Below are positions 18,269 to 26,981 of a stretch of 64,000 nt of DNA, piece after piece. Numbering within the stretch: the stretch's first letter is position 1; the number at the start of each line of letters is the position of its first letter. This DNA comes from Limnobacter humi (GTDB lineage Bacteria > Pseudomonadota > Gammaproteobacteria > Burkholderiales > Burkholderiaceae_B). Position numbers and translations under genes: made by a program. The stretch lies in contig NZ_JANIGO010000001.1 of the NCBI RefSeq assembly GCF_024518835.1, positions 124,001 to 188,000 on the forward strand. Reading direction: 5' to 3'. Below the pieces are notes generated by a model, which was given only the letters and a program-made list of their open reading frames with translations, was not told the DNA's origin and made no database searches.

Positions 18269-19722
18269 GATGCGTCACCTTGAATGTTGTTCATTTGGAA
18301 ACCGCCACCCAGGGCGTTCACCAAGTCAATCTGATTGCCCAATGATTTCAATTGGAGCTCGAGGCCGCGCAGGGTCTGCGCCCGATAAGCCAACTCGCTT
18401 TGAATGGCGGGCATGGCGGAGTCCAGTCCGAGCGTGCGACGTTGCTGCGCCCGGTCCATGATGCGTTTCAGGCTGTTGCTGCGGTCATCCAGCTTGGTTG
18501 CCTCCGCTTTGTATTGCTCCAGCATCAACACCTCGGTGATCACCTCCTGGGCTGCGTTGGTAATCGACGACTCGTAATGCGCCTTCATGGCTTCAAACTG
18601 CGCCCGTTTGGCCTCGGTGGCGAAGCGGATTTTTCCGGCATCAAAAATAGGAAACTGAACAACCCCACCCAGCAAAGCCACCTTGCTGTCGGCCTGCGTC
18701 AACTTGTTAAAGCCGATGGCCTGAGTTCCCAGGTAAGCCTGCAGGTTGATGTTGGGCAACAAGGCCAAACGTTGTGCGTCCACCTCGGCTGCAGCCGCCT
18801 CAACGCGGAAGCGCTCACCGACCAGGTCGGGTCGGCGGGTCAACAGGCTCAGGGCAATGGGTTGTTGGCTGCTGTAGTTCAACAAAGGGGCTGGCAAGCC
18901 AGGCTGCAGTTCCTTCAAAGCGGCTTGGGTAATGGCAGGGTCACCCACCAGGCTGTCCAGCGCTGCCAGCAAACGCGCTTGCAAACCTTCGGCCTGCGCC
19001 AGCTGCTGCTGGGTTTGGGCCTGTCCATCACGTGCTTGATCAAGGCCATTGCCGTTGTCCAAGCCCAAGTCCAGTCGGGTTTGTTGCAGGCTCACCAGTT
19101 GAGCCTGAAGATCGACCATGCGCTGTAACTCGGCAATTTCCGTTTTGGCATAACGCAATTGCACATAGGCCCGCGCGATTTGTGTGGACAGTTGCAGCGA
19201 TACCAAGGCCTGTTCGGCTTGGGTTGCTTTTAGCTCTCCCAGCGCGGCTTCAATCGCTTTGCGTTGCTGGCCCCACAAATCCAGGTTCCAACTTGCGTTG
19301 AAGGTGGTTTGTCCGATGTCCAGCGGCCTGCCGCCAAATTGGGGCGGCACGTAATAGTTTTTGCTCAGTTCCTGGCGATTGAACTCCCCCCGGAAACCCA
19401 GCGAGGGCAGTTCATCCGCCTTTTGTATACCCAGCTGTGCTGCAGCAGCGGCCGTGCGGGCGGCAGCGGCACGCGCACCTGCGCTGTCTTTCAGGGCAGC
19501 TTCAATCAGTGCCGACAAGGCTGGGTCATTGACTTGCGTCCACCAACGGTCGGAATGAAACTCAATGGCTGGTGCTTTGGGGTCAGCCTGTGCATTGCGC
19601 GCGTTCACCCAATTGGGCAAGGCATCGCCTGGCACGGGTCCAGCAGCCGGGGGCAGCGCGCAAGCCGCCAGGCTAAGGCTCAACATGGCCTGGACTACTT
19701 GGTGGATGGGGCGGGTTCGCAT
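18265..19722 (-). CDS. NodT-family outer-membrane efflux lipoprotein
   Basis: TolC-like outer-membrane channel subunit, 485 residues. The signal peptide ends in a lipobox LSLAAC, so C21 is probably acylated. Two OEP repeats are visible, with LNASWNLDLWGQQRKAIEAA in the first and RPDLVGERFRVEAAAAEVDA opening the second. It starts 28 bp inside the 3' end of marR and overlaps emrA by 4 bp, so all four genes form one transcription unit. Confidence 0.93.
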   Translation of the reverse strand: MRTRPIHQVVQAMLSLSLAACALPPAAGPVPGDALPNWVNARNAQADPKAPAIEFHSDRWWTQVNDPALSALIEAALKDSAGARAAAARTAAAAAQLGIQKADELPSLGFRGEFNRQELSKNYYVPPQFGGRPLDIGQTTFNASWNLDLWGQQRKAIEAALGELKATQAEQALVSLQLSTQIARAYVQLRYAKTEIAELQRMVDLQAQLVSLQQTRLDLGLDNGNGLDQARDGQAQTQQQLAQAEGLQARLLAALDSLVGDPAITQAALKELQPGLPAPLLNYSSQQPIALSLLTRRPDLVGERFRVEAAAAEVDAQRLALLPNINLQAYLGTQAIGFNKLTQADSKVALLGGVVQFPIFDAGKIRFATEAKRAQFEAMKAHYESSITNAAQEVITEVLMLEQYKAEATKLDDRSNSLKRIMDRAQQRRTLGLDSAMPAIQSELAYRAQTLRGLELQLKSLGNQIDLVNALGGGFQMNNIQGDAS

Positions 19723-20258
19723 GGTGTTGCAGGTCCTGCATCAAAAAGTTTCATCAAAAGCGCTGTCATTTGCGCTTTCTCAGCATTGTTTAAAGTTGAA
19801 AGGCTTTGCTCATAGCGCGCCCAGATTTTGGGCATCAGAATTTCGACCTGCTTTCGCCCGGTCGTTGACAACACCATCCAGCAACTGCGTTTGTTGTTGG
19901 GATCGGGAGTGCGCGTCACCCACCCCTTGTCCATCAGGAAGGTGGTGGTTTTGGTGGTGTTGGGTCCAGACTGGCCAATCGCATTGGACAGCTCCTGCGG
20001 ACGTCGGCGAAAGTCTTCGCTGCCGTAGAGCATGGCCAGCACCATCCAATGAGAAATCAGCAGGCCTTCAACCGCCAACACGGTGGCCAGTTCGGATTCC
20101 AGCTGGCGCTGGGCGAAGTGCAGCAAGCGGTTCAACAACACCGTTTCAAATGGAAACGCGGGCTGCTGCGCTTTAACCCGGTGCAGGCTGGCAATCAGTG
20201 GGGCCAGCCGTGGCGGGAATTCCAGGGTGTTGGGGATGGCATCCTCAGTCATATTCAT
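19695..20258 (-). CDS. MarR family repressor of the efflux operon
   Basis: 187-residue winged-helix regulator. The DNA-binding part shows ISHWMVLAMLYGSEDFRRRP, then ELSNAIGQSGPNTTKTTTFLMDKGWVTRTPDPNNKRSC with the characteristic wing (TPDPNNKRS). It is the first gene of the marR-OMF-emrA-emrB run, matching autoregulated MarR/EmrR systems in which a bound ligand relieves repression of the exporter. Inverted repeats in its upstream region are candidate operators. Confidence 0.9.
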   Translation of the reverse strand: MNMTEDAIPNTLEFPPRLAPLIASLHRVKAQQPAFPFETVLLNRLLHFAQRQLESELATVLAVEGLLISHWMVLAMLYGSEDFRRRPQELSNAIGQSGPNTTKTTTFLMDKGWVTRTPDPNNKRSCWMVLSTTGRKQVEILMPKIWARYEQSLSTLNNAEKAQMTALLMKLFDAGPATPCEPAPSTK

Positions 20259-20271
20259 TCACTGGTGCATT

Positions 20272-20339
20272 GTTTACCAGTAAACTATATTCTCGAAAAG
20301 CTTCCAGAATCAAGTAGTAAATGAACAAACAGTCATTTA
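20272..20339 (-). promoter_or_regulatory. Putative operators of the marR-efflux operon
   Basis: Two inverted repeats lie upstream of marR. GTTTA-CCAG-TAAAC occupies 20272-20285, 13 bp before the start codon. TAAATGA-N8-TCATTTA occupies 20318-20339 with perfect 7-bp arms. The second has the size (about 22 bp) expected of a MarR or TetR dimer site. Function is inferred from position and symmetry. Confidence 0.5.
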
Positions 20340-20388
20340 TTTACACTAGGGATTACCCGCAAATCGGCCGGATCGAACGGGCATTGAC

Positions 20389-20754
20389 TTAATAGGTAAC
20401 GACTTTGTCGCTGTCCAGAATCAACTGAAGCAGATCTTGCGGAAACACAAACCGGGCTGGCGTGTCTGCCAAGTCTGCATCGGTAACGCCCCGCGCGCGG
20501 GACGACAAGGTGGACAGGCAGATGTTGCCTCCGCCAGCCACAAACCCGGCGTAGTGATCACCCACAGGCCCGGTGCCCACGCCCACCACGCTGTCACGGC
20601 AGGCCTTGCGAATAAGTTGAACGCCCTCGCCCACCAAAAACAGGGTGACATCGTGCCCGGCCTCAACCGCTATTTTGCCCAACAAAAAGGCCAGGGCTGC
20701 TTTGGTGGGCTCCTCAGGGCCGCAAGTGAGTTGAATCAACAATCTGCTCATCAT
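20389..20754 (-). CDS. DsrE family protein
   Basis: 121-residue DsrE/TusD-fold protein. Family signs are LIQLTCGPEEPTKAALAFLLGK at the N-terminus, the HDVTLFLVGEGVQL strand-helix and GNICLSTLSSRARGV, where a Cys sits at the position of the functional thiol in related proteins. Role unknown; many DsrE-fold proteins handle sulfane sulfur. It follows tetR by 24 bp in the same direction, so the two are probably co-expressed. Confidence 0.8.
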   Translation of the reverse strand: MMSRLLIQLTCGPEEPTKAALAFLLGKIAVEAGHDVTLFLVGEGVQLIRKACRDSVVGVGTGPVGDHYAGFVAGGGNICLSTLSSRARGVTDADLADTPARFVFPQDLLQLILDSDKVVTY

Positions 20755-20778
20755 CGGGTCTCCAAATCAAGGTGAGGG

Positions 20779-21411
20779 TTAGGTTGTTGCAGCCAACCGG
20801 TTTAAGAGGTGGCCCAGGTGTGCTTCAAACAGTTGGGCCGGGTTTTGACCAAACAGGCGAATGCGCCCGGTGTGCTGCAACATGAGCAGACCCACACTGT
20901 GGGCAAACAGGGCTGTGGTCTCAGCGATGGCCTTGTCCTCGCTTAACCCCTGGGATTGCAAGGCTGACTGAATGGGCTGGAGGCAGGCCAGCAGCCCAGC
21001 ATTCAACGCCGCATTCAGGTTCTTGTTCAAGCCCTGCGGCTTTAAGCCATTGAACAGGTAAAAGCCCAGCTCAAGGTCTTGTGGATGGTCAGCGTAGAAC
21101 TGATAGAAGGCCAACGCAGCCGCCTGCAGTTTGCGCAAAGGCAACCGTGGTCTGACTGCCGCCGCCTCAACAACGCTTTGTAAACGCTGCAGTGACTCGG
21201 CCAGCAAAGCACCGTACATGTCTTCTTTGCCGGGGAAGTAACTGTAGATGGCCCCTGGGGTGTAGCCCGCCCGCTTGGCGATTTCACGCAACGAAGCCGC
21301 CTCCAGGCCCTGTTCCCGGAACACAGCGCGCGCTGCATCCAGAATCAGGCTGCGCCGGTGGTCAATGGCAGCCTGTTTTCGCTGCGACGAAGGATGGGGG
21401 TTGATGGTCAT
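20779..21411 (-). CDS. TetR family transcriptional regulator
   Basis: 210 residues. The helix-turn-helix is textbook: LILDAARAVFREQGLEAASLREIAKRAGYTPGAIYSYFPGKEDM (about 22-66). The C-terminal ligand domain resembles TetR_C families seen beside fatty-acid or aromatic catabolism genes. It is divergent from the AbfD-like gene at 21507, and the 95-bp gap holds two palindromes, so it very likely represses both directions until a ligand (perhaps an acyl-CoA) binds. Confidence 0.92.
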   Translation of the reverse strand: MTINPHPSSQRKQAAIDHRRSLILDAARAVFREQGLEAASLREIAKRAGYTPGAIYSYFPGKEDMYGALLAESLQRLQSVVEAAAVRPRLPLRKLQAAALAFYQFYADHPQDLELGFYLFNGLKPQGLNKNLNAALNAGLLACLQPIQSALQSQGLSEDKAIAETTALFAHSVGLLMLQHTGRIRLFGQNPAQLFEAHLGHLLNRLAATT

Positions 21412-21429
21412 GACTGATTCTCAATTTTC

Positions 21430-21484
21430 TTGACAACAGTTTGACATTGAATTGAACAGTGTTCAATAATTGAACACTGTTTAA
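21430..21484. promoter_or_regulatory. Promoter and double TetR-type operator
   Basis: Two 15-bp palindromes lie 18 bp apart centre to centre: TTGAACA-G-TGTTCAA (21452-21466, perfect) and TTGAACA-C-TGTTTAA (21470-21484, one mismatch). Together they create a larger perfect palindrome with 13-bp arms (21455-21467 and 21469-21481). TTGACA hexamers occur at 21430 and 21441; the second puts a -10 region (AATAAT) inside the first operator. Binding would block the rightward promoter. Confidence 0.75.
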
Positions 21485-21506
21485 TTTTTAGAACACCAAC
21501 GCAATC

Positions 21507-23075
21507 ATGATGATGGATGCCCAGCAATACCGCGAGTCTTTGCGCACCTATTCCCCCACCGTGTACCTGGACGGCCGTCGCGTGGACTCAGTGGCTGACG
21601 AGGCCGCGTTTATACCAGGCATTAACGCAGTTGGGCTGACTTACGATTATGGCCTGAAGACCGAGTGCGCCCCCATCATGACTGCCACGCAACACACCAG
21701 CGGCAAGGTGGTCAACCGCTTGCTGCACATCAACACCAGCGCAGGCGACTTGCTGAACAAACTGGAGGCCGTGCGCCTGGTGTGCCAGGAAACCGGCTGC
21801 GCACAGCGCTACCTCACCCACGATGCATTGAACGCCATTTACCAAGTGGCTGCCCGCATGGACCACGCTGCGGGCAGCACCGAGCACATGGCACGCTTTC
21901 TGAACTACTTGCACACCGTGCAGGACCGGGACCTGACCCTGGGTGTGGCCATGACAGATGCCAAGGGGGACCGAAGCCGCAAACCCCACCAGCAAGCCAA
22001 CCCGGACACCTATGTGCATGTGGTGGAACGCAATGCTCAGGGCATTGTCATTTCAGGGACCAAAGCCATCGTGACCGGGGCCCCTTACATGCATGAACTG
22101 TTGGTCATGCCCTGCCGCAACATGGGCGAGGCCGATGCTGACTTTGCTGTGTGCTGTGCGGTGCCGATTGATGCACCGGGCATGACCATCATTGCCCGCC
22201 CGGCCGGTCGTCCCGGTGAAAAGGCTGCGCTGTTTTCCAACCGGTATGGCCAATCCACCGGTGTGGTGGTGTTTGACCGTGTGCAAGTGCCTTGGGACCG
22301 GGTGTTTTATGAAGGCGCCTGGGAACATTCTGGCCATTTGACTTATCACTACGCCACCCACCACCGCCACAGTTGTATTGGTGCACGGGCCGGGTTTGGC
22401 GACCTGTTGATTGGTGCCGGCGCGCTGATGTGCGAGGCCAATGGGTTTGACCCGGGCAAAGAAACCCACCTGCGGGAACAGATGGTGGAACTGATCAAAA
22501 TCACCGAGGGCTTTTATGCCTGCGGTGTGGCGGCATCGGTGTACGGCAAGGCCGATGAATTCTCGGGCAGCTTCATGCCCGACGCGGTGTATTCCAACAT
22601 CGGCAAACTGCTGCTGGCCACACAGATTTACGACATGCACCGCATTGCACACACAGTATCGGGCGGTCTCATTGTGGCCTTGCCCGGCCCCGATGAAGAC
22701 CACAACCCGGCCACAGCCGCCACGCTGGCTGACATGCTGCAGGCCAACCCTGATATTCCGTATGACAAACGCATCCAGACTGCGCGGTTTATTGAAGACT
22801 TGACCGCCTCGTACCAAGGCGGCTGGTATTCGGTCATCAGCTTGCATGGAGGCGGCTCACCGGCAGCCATGAAGCAGGAAATTTACAGGAATTACCCCAT
22901 CGGCAACAAAGTGGACCTGGTGGAACGATTGCTGAACCGTGGCCTTGCCGCTGAGCCTGGAACAGGTTCGGACAGGGCCATTACCCAAAACCGGCAACCC
23001 GGCAAATGCTGTGCGCAAGGCTGCACAGTGCCGGGCCAACCAGTGATGGTGGACTTACCGAACAGCCGGGCGTAA
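21507..23075 (+). CDS. 4-hydroxybutyryl-CoA dehydratase-like flavoprotein (HpaB/AbfD superfamily)
   Basis: 522-residue member of the 4-hydroxyphenylacetate 3-hydroxylase/4-hydroxybutyryl-CoA dehydratase superfamily. N-terminal MDAQQYRESLR, central GVAMTDAKGDRS and C-terminal SLHGGGSPAAMKQEI follow the AbfD pattern along the whole length. AbfD holds a 4Fe-4S cluster with three Cys and one His. Here C98 and a His (HHRHS) align, but the second Cys position is Y102 (CAQRY) and the third reads Ala (IGARAG). The dehydratase cluster is therefore probably absent, and a flavin-dependent oxidation or monooxygenation is more likely. The alignment is from memory. Controlled by the divergent tetR; followed by an isomerase-like gene. 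Confidence 0.8.
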   Translation: MMMDAQQYRESLRTYSPTVYLDGRRVDSVADEAAFIPGINAVGLTYDYGLKTECAPIMTATQHTSGKVVNRLLHINTSAGDLLNKLEAVRLVCQETGCAQRYLTHDALNAIYQVAARMDHAAGSTEHMARFLNYLHTVQDRDLTLGVAMTDAKGDRSRKPHQQANPDTYVHVVERNAQGIVISGTKAIVTGAPYMHELLVMPCRNMGEADADFAVCCAVPIDAPGMTIIARPAGRPGEKAALFSNRYGQSTGVVVFDRVQVPWDRVFYEGAWEHSGHLTYHYATHHRHSCIGARAGFGDLLIGAGALMCEANGFDPGKETHLREQMVELIKITEGFYACGVAASVYGKADEFSGSFMPDAVYSNIGKLLLATQIYDMHRIAHTVSGGLIVALPGPDEDHNPATAATLADMLQANPDIPYDKRIQTARFIEDLTASYQGGWYSVISLHGGGSPAAMKQEIYRNYPIGNKVDLVERLLNRGLAAEPGTGSDRAITQNRQPGKCCAQGCTVPGQPVMVDLPNSRA

Positions 23076-23164
23076 AGTGAGGGTTCAGGCTTAAGACCTG
23101 AGCCCAGTCCGACTCCCATTGGCTGGCCATAAAACCCGATGAACGCCCCAATGAGACCACATCC

Positions 23165-23809
23165 ATGACAGCACACCCGGCAGCCGACCTGACGGTGTAT
23201 TTCGACTTTTCCAGCCCCTATTCCTACCTGAGCGTGATGCGCTTGCCCGACTTGGTGCGGGAACGCGCATTGACGGTGCGCTACGCGCCGATCGTCTTGG
23301 GCGCCATTTTCAATAAACTGGGTTGGGAGTCGAGCCCGTTCAAGTCACAGCCCCTGAAGATGAATTACATGTGGCGTGACATGGAACGGCAAAGCCGGCA
23401 ATTGGGCTTGCGGTACCGAAAACCGTCGGAGTTTCCAGTGAGCAGTATCAATGCAGCCCGTGTGGTGAGTTCAGCCCCTGATGCCGACTGGATTCCCGAG
23501 TTTTGTCAAACGGTGTTTCAGGCCTATTTCGAATGCGACCGAGACATCAACTCGCCCGACAGCCTCATTCAGATTCTGGATGGTCTAGGCCTGGATGGCG
23601 AAACCCAGCTTCAGGCCGCCATGACGGAGGACAATAAACTGCGCTTGCGTCACCTCACCGACCAGGCGCTGATGTGCGGGGTGTTTGGTGCACCCAGCGT
23701 CGTGGTGGGTCATGAACTCTTTTGGGGCAATGACCGCTTGGATGAGGCGCTGGACTATGCGCAAGCCTTCAAAGCCAGCCACCCCCGAAACACGGTGATC
23801 GCAGCCTAG
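23165..23809 (+). CDS. 2-hydroxychromene-2-carboxylate isomerase-like protein (DsbA fold)
   Basis: 214-residue kappa-class GST/DsbA-fold enzyme. Hallmarks are DFSSPYSYLS at the N-terminus, with Ser in place of a redox Cys, and GVFGAPSVVVGHELFWGNDRL at the C-terminus. The known founding reaction is the glutathione-dependent isomerisation in naphthalene degradation; whether that substrate applies here is not clear. It follows the AbfD-like gene by 89 bp in the same direction, so both may act in one catabolic step series. Confidence 0.85.
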   Translation: MTAHPAADLTVYFDFSSPYSYLSVMRLPDLVRERALTVRYAPIVLGAIFNKLGWESSPFKSQPLKMNYMWRDMERQSRQLGLRYRKPSEFPVSSINAARVVSSAPDADWIPEFCQTVFQAYFECDRDINSPDSLIQILDGLGLDGETQLQAAMTEDNKLRLRHLTDQALMCGVFGAPSVVVGHELFWGNDRLDEALDYAQAFKASHPRNTVIAA

Positions 23810-23812
23810 CGG

Positions 23813-25525
23813 CTACGGTTCAATGACCACGGGTTGACGGGTTTTCAGCCAGGCCTCCACTTTGGGTAAATAATGCGCCTCAATGATATTGCGGCGTATT
23901 TTCATGGTGGGCGTGAGAAAACCGTTCTCCATGGTCCACAGGTCTTTCACGACAATCAGGCAGTCCAACTGCTCATGGGCCTCCAGCTTTGCATTCACCG
24001 CATTCAACAGCTCGGTCATTTGACTGAGCACATGCGCGCGTTCTTCGGGGTTGTGTTCAACCGCCTGGTGCTCTTCCAGCGGCAACATCACCAATGCAAT
24101 GGGTTGCGGCAATGACGGGCCGGTCACGCACACCGCTTCAATCAAGGCATGCCCCATCAGCCGGTTTTCAATGGGCACAGGGGCCACGTACTTGCCCTTG
24201 CTGGTCTTGAACAGTTCTTTCACACGGCCGGTAATCTTCAGACGCCCCAACTCGTCCACCTCACCCATGTCGCCGGTTTTCAGATAGCCGTCTTCGGTAA
24301 AAGCCTCTTCGGTTAATTCCGGCAACTTGTAGTAACCCATCATCAACGTGGGCCCCTTGACCTGAATTTCGCCTTGCTCGGAAATGCGGCAGTCCACGCC
24401 CGGGAACGGTAAACCCACATAACCGGGGCGTGCAGAGTCCAGCCGGTTGCCATGCGAATACGCAAAGTTTTCAGTCATGGCATAACCTTCCAACAGCTCA
24501 AGACCCAAGCCGCGATACCACTCAATCAGTTTGGCCGACAACGGGGCAGAACCGCTCAAGGCCATGCGAACCTCGGACAAGCCCAACTGTTGGAGGATTT
24601 TGCGTTTGAACAGGCCGGACAACACCGGAATACGGAACAACACGGACTGCACACGGGGCGAAATTTTGGCGCAAATACCATTGTAAAACTTGGCCCACAA
24701 CCGGGGCACTGAGAAAAACAGCGTGGGCCGTGCGCGACGCAAGTCCTCAATGAACGTAGACAAACCCAAGGAAAAATAAACCCGGAACCCAAAGACCATG
24801 GAACCGGTTTCCACCACAGCCCGCTCGGCCGCATGGGCCAGCGGCAAGTACGACAGCATGCGATCGCCACGATGGATGCCATAGAGTTGAGCCGTCCCCA
24901 GCAAGGCACGGGTCATGGCCCCAAAACGCACCATCACGCCCTTGGGGTTGCCCGTGCTGCCCGAGGTGTACATCAGAGTGGCCAATTCATCCGCGGTGCG
25001 CTGGGCGGGCTGCTGGGTGGGAGCAAACTCGCTCAGCAATTGGTTCCAACCCTGGCTGCCGGATTTGCTTGGCCCCAGCGGCAACACCACCGTGGGTAGC
25101 CCTTCGGGAATGCCCTCTTTCACCACGGGCCACAACTCTTCCATTTTGCCCAGAAACAGCAGTTTGGCCTCGCTGTGCGCCAGCACGTAAGCGGCAGTTT
25201 CAGCATTGACTGTGGGGTAAATGGGCACAGAAATGTGGCCAGCCATCCAAATGGCCAAGTCGGCCATAATCCAGTGCGCCGAGTTTTTACCCAGAATGGC
25301 AATGTTGCTTCGCGGTGGCAAGTTCAGCGATTGTAAATACGCAGCCATGCGCTGCACCTGGTCATTCACCTGCGCCCAGGTGTACTCCACCACTTCACCA
25401 GGCCCCATGGGCTGCACAAAGTGCACCTCGTCGGCACAGGTGGTTGACCAATGCTGGAGGCAATCCAGCAGGGTCTCAAATTGAGGTAAATCGGCATTGC
25501 TGTACTGCGGTGCGGCTGGGCTCAT
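23813..25525 (-). CDS. AMP-forming long-chain acyl-CoA synthetase
   Basis: Activates fatty or similar acids with ATP and CoA. From the ATG at 25525 (MSPAAPQYSNADLP, GGGAGA upstream) it is 570 residues; a TTG at 25576 overlapping the previous stop is a possible alternative start. ANL motifs: P-loop LMYTSGSTGNPKGVMV, the GYAMTENFAYSH A5 motif, TGDMGEVDELGRLKITGR and FKTSKGKYVAPVPIE. The C-terminal lysine-bearing end is shorter than some homologues but plausible. Convergent with the isomerase-like gene (3 bp between stops). Confidence 0.92.
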   Translation of the reverse strand: MSPAAPQYSNADLPQFETLLDCLQHWSTTCADEVHFVQPMGPGEVVEYTWAQVNDQVQRMAAYLQSLNLPPRSNIAILGKNSAHWIMADLAIWMAGHISVPIYPTVNAETAAYVLAHSEAKLLFLGKMEELWPVVKEGIPEGLPTVVLPLGPSKSGSQGWNQLLSEFAPTQQPAQRTADELATLMYTSGSTGNPKGVMVRFGAMTRALLGTAQLYGIHRGDRMLSYLPLAHAAERAVVETGSMVFGFRVYFSLGLSTFIEDLRRARPTLFFSVPRLWAKFYNGICAKISPRVQSVLFRIPVLSGLFKRKILQQLGLSEVRMALSGSAPLSAKLIEWYRGLGLELLEGYAMTENFAYSHGNRLDSARPGYVGLPFPGVDCRISEQGEIQVKGPTLMMGYYKLPELTEEAFTEDGYLKTGDMGEVDELGRLKITGRVKELFKTSKGKYVAPVPIENRLMGHALIEAVCVTGPSLPQPIALVMLPLEEHQAVEHNPEERAHVLSQMTELLNAVNAKLEAHEQLDCLIVVKDLWTMENGFLTPTMKIRRNIIEAHYLPKVEAWLKTRQPVVIEP

Positions 25526-25572
25526 GGTCGGCGTCTCCCGTTGTTGTTGCTGTTGTGCCCTGATTGAATGGT

Positions 25573-26424
25573 TCAATGGGTTTCTGTGAACCCTGCTGAT
25601 GCTGCGTGGGTTGGTAGGCCCTCGCGAATTCGAGTTGAAAAATTGTCGGTTGGGCTCACCGTTTGAGCCCGCTCAGTGATGCGCCCCAGGCGGTGCAGTG
25701 TTTCAAAATCATAGCCAGCCACCAAACCGCCTTGGTCAAAGGCATACTCCGCGAAGTGGCCCGAGGCCAGCAGACGGTAGTCCATCGGCAAGCCAGGCGC
25801 AATGTGCCGTGCAATGTCCACCACGATGGTGGTGCAGTTGCTGGTCAAGGTGTTGTAAAACTGGGGGTGCTGCTCAATGTCCCGGGCTTTTTCAAGATAA
25901 GCCATGAACAGGGTTCGAAGCTGTTCCGGTGGTATGGCCAGGCGATACAGATAGACATCCTCACCCCGCGCATTGGTGCGGGTTTTGATGATGTCGTCTT
26001 CCTCAGAAGCAATCAACACACTTTCGTATTGCCTGAAAAAACCAGCCACGGCCGAGAAGGCTTCCCCGCGCTCCTTGCGAATTTCAAGCGAGAACACCAG
26101 GTGCCGGCCGTCTTTGAAACCGAACGACACCAAGGTGTGGGCAATGTGAGGGCCCATCCAGTAAGACAGCACGAGGTCGGCTGACTCCAGGGTATCCAGA
26201 TCGTATTGGCGGGTTTCCCAGCGCGGCGTGAAATCGGTTTCACTGCGCCAGTCAAAATGCCGCACTTGGTGAAGCGTGACAATGCTGCCCCGCTGCTCCC
26301 AACGCAGCAATTGGCTCACGTCCTCGGCCCAGTCGCGTTGGTGTGATGGTTTTTGACTAACCCACCACAAGGCAAAGGCCAGCAGCGGCAGAAGCAGTAA
26401 AACCATGACCACGCGCGTCATCAC
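25573..26424 (-). CDS. DUF4105 (Lnb N-terminal-like) membrane-anchored protein
   Basis: 283 residues with one N-terminal transmembrane segment (about 5-22) and a large extracytoplasmic domain. Matches the DUF4105 pattern: HTLVSFGFKDGRHLVFSLEIRKE and FYNTLTSNCTTIVVDIARH, the latter with the conserved Asn-Cys that suggests a papain-like thiol fold (related to the lacto-N-biosidase N-terminal domain). Function unknown. Overlaps the cupin gene stop by 4 bp. Confidence 0.82.
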   Translation of the reverse strand: MMTRVVMVLLLLPLLAFALWWVSQKPSHQRDWAEDVSQLLRWEQRGSIVTLHQVRHFDWRSETDFTPRWETRQYDLDTLESADLVLSYWMGPHIAHTLVSFGFKDGRHLVFSLEIRKERGEAFSAVAGFFRQYESVLIASEEDDIIKTRTNARGEDVYLYRLAIPPEQLRTLFMAYLEKARDIEQHPQFYNTLTSNCTTIVVDIARHIAPGLPMDYRLLASGHFAEYAFDQGGLVAGYDFETLHRLGRITERAQTVSPTDNFSTRIREGLPTHAASAGFTETH

Positions 26425-26981
26425 GCGGCGTCAACAGACAGCAATCGACCCAACTGGCCATACAGGCCCTGCTCGGGGGTCAACGTGCTGCGCAGCCGCT
26501 CCGACTCTTCCAAAATTCGCGTCCAACGCCGATTGACTGCTTGGTAATGGGCATCGGTCTGCTTGTCCTCATAAGCATAGGCAAACGCTTCCAGCCCCAA
26601 TTTCAAATCCGAGTGTTTGTAAAAACAGGTCTGAATGCCTTCCACGGTGTCGCGGTCCAACACTTGCGCGCAATGCGTGTCAATGGCACCGCCAAACACC
26701 TCATCCAGCCAGTCGATTTGCGGGTCGAAGAACAGGTTGATCTGGCTACCCGTGTTCACGGAATGGGCGTGTCCAGCCGGGACAAACACTGCTTTGCTTT
26801 GGAAGATCTTGCCATCGCAATGGCAATTCAGCAGGGTGTTGTCCATGGAAATGGCGATTTGATGACACCAGTGTGCATGCTCGTCCACATTGCCCCGCAC
26901 GTCGACAAACACGGCCAGCCCCAGAGTGCAGGCAAACTCGTGACCAATGATGACGCAGGGCAATTGAGATGACATGGTCAT
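26421..26981 (-). CDS. Cupin-fold protein of unknown function
   Basis: 186 residues. A cupin-like metal-binding strand pair is suggested by EHAHWCHQIAIS and VFVPAGHAHSVNTG. The layout recalls the sensory half of AraC-type regulators, but no helix-turn-helix follows; the C-terminal half is helical (RWTRILEESERLRSTLTPEQGLYGQLGRLLS). I do not recognise the exact family. Overlaps the NUDIX stop by 4 bp and the DUF4105 start by 4 bp, so the three genes are coupled. Confidence 0.7.
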   Translation of the reverse strand: MTMSSQLPCVIIGHEFACTLGLAVFVDVRGNVDEHAHWCHQIAISMDNTLLNCHCDGKIFQSKAVFVPAGHAHSVNTGSQINLFFDPQIDWLDEVFGGAIDTHCAQVLDRDTVEGIQTCFYKHSDLKLGLEAFAYAYEDKQTDAHYQAVNRRWTRILEESERLRSTLTPEQGLYGQLGRLLSVDAA

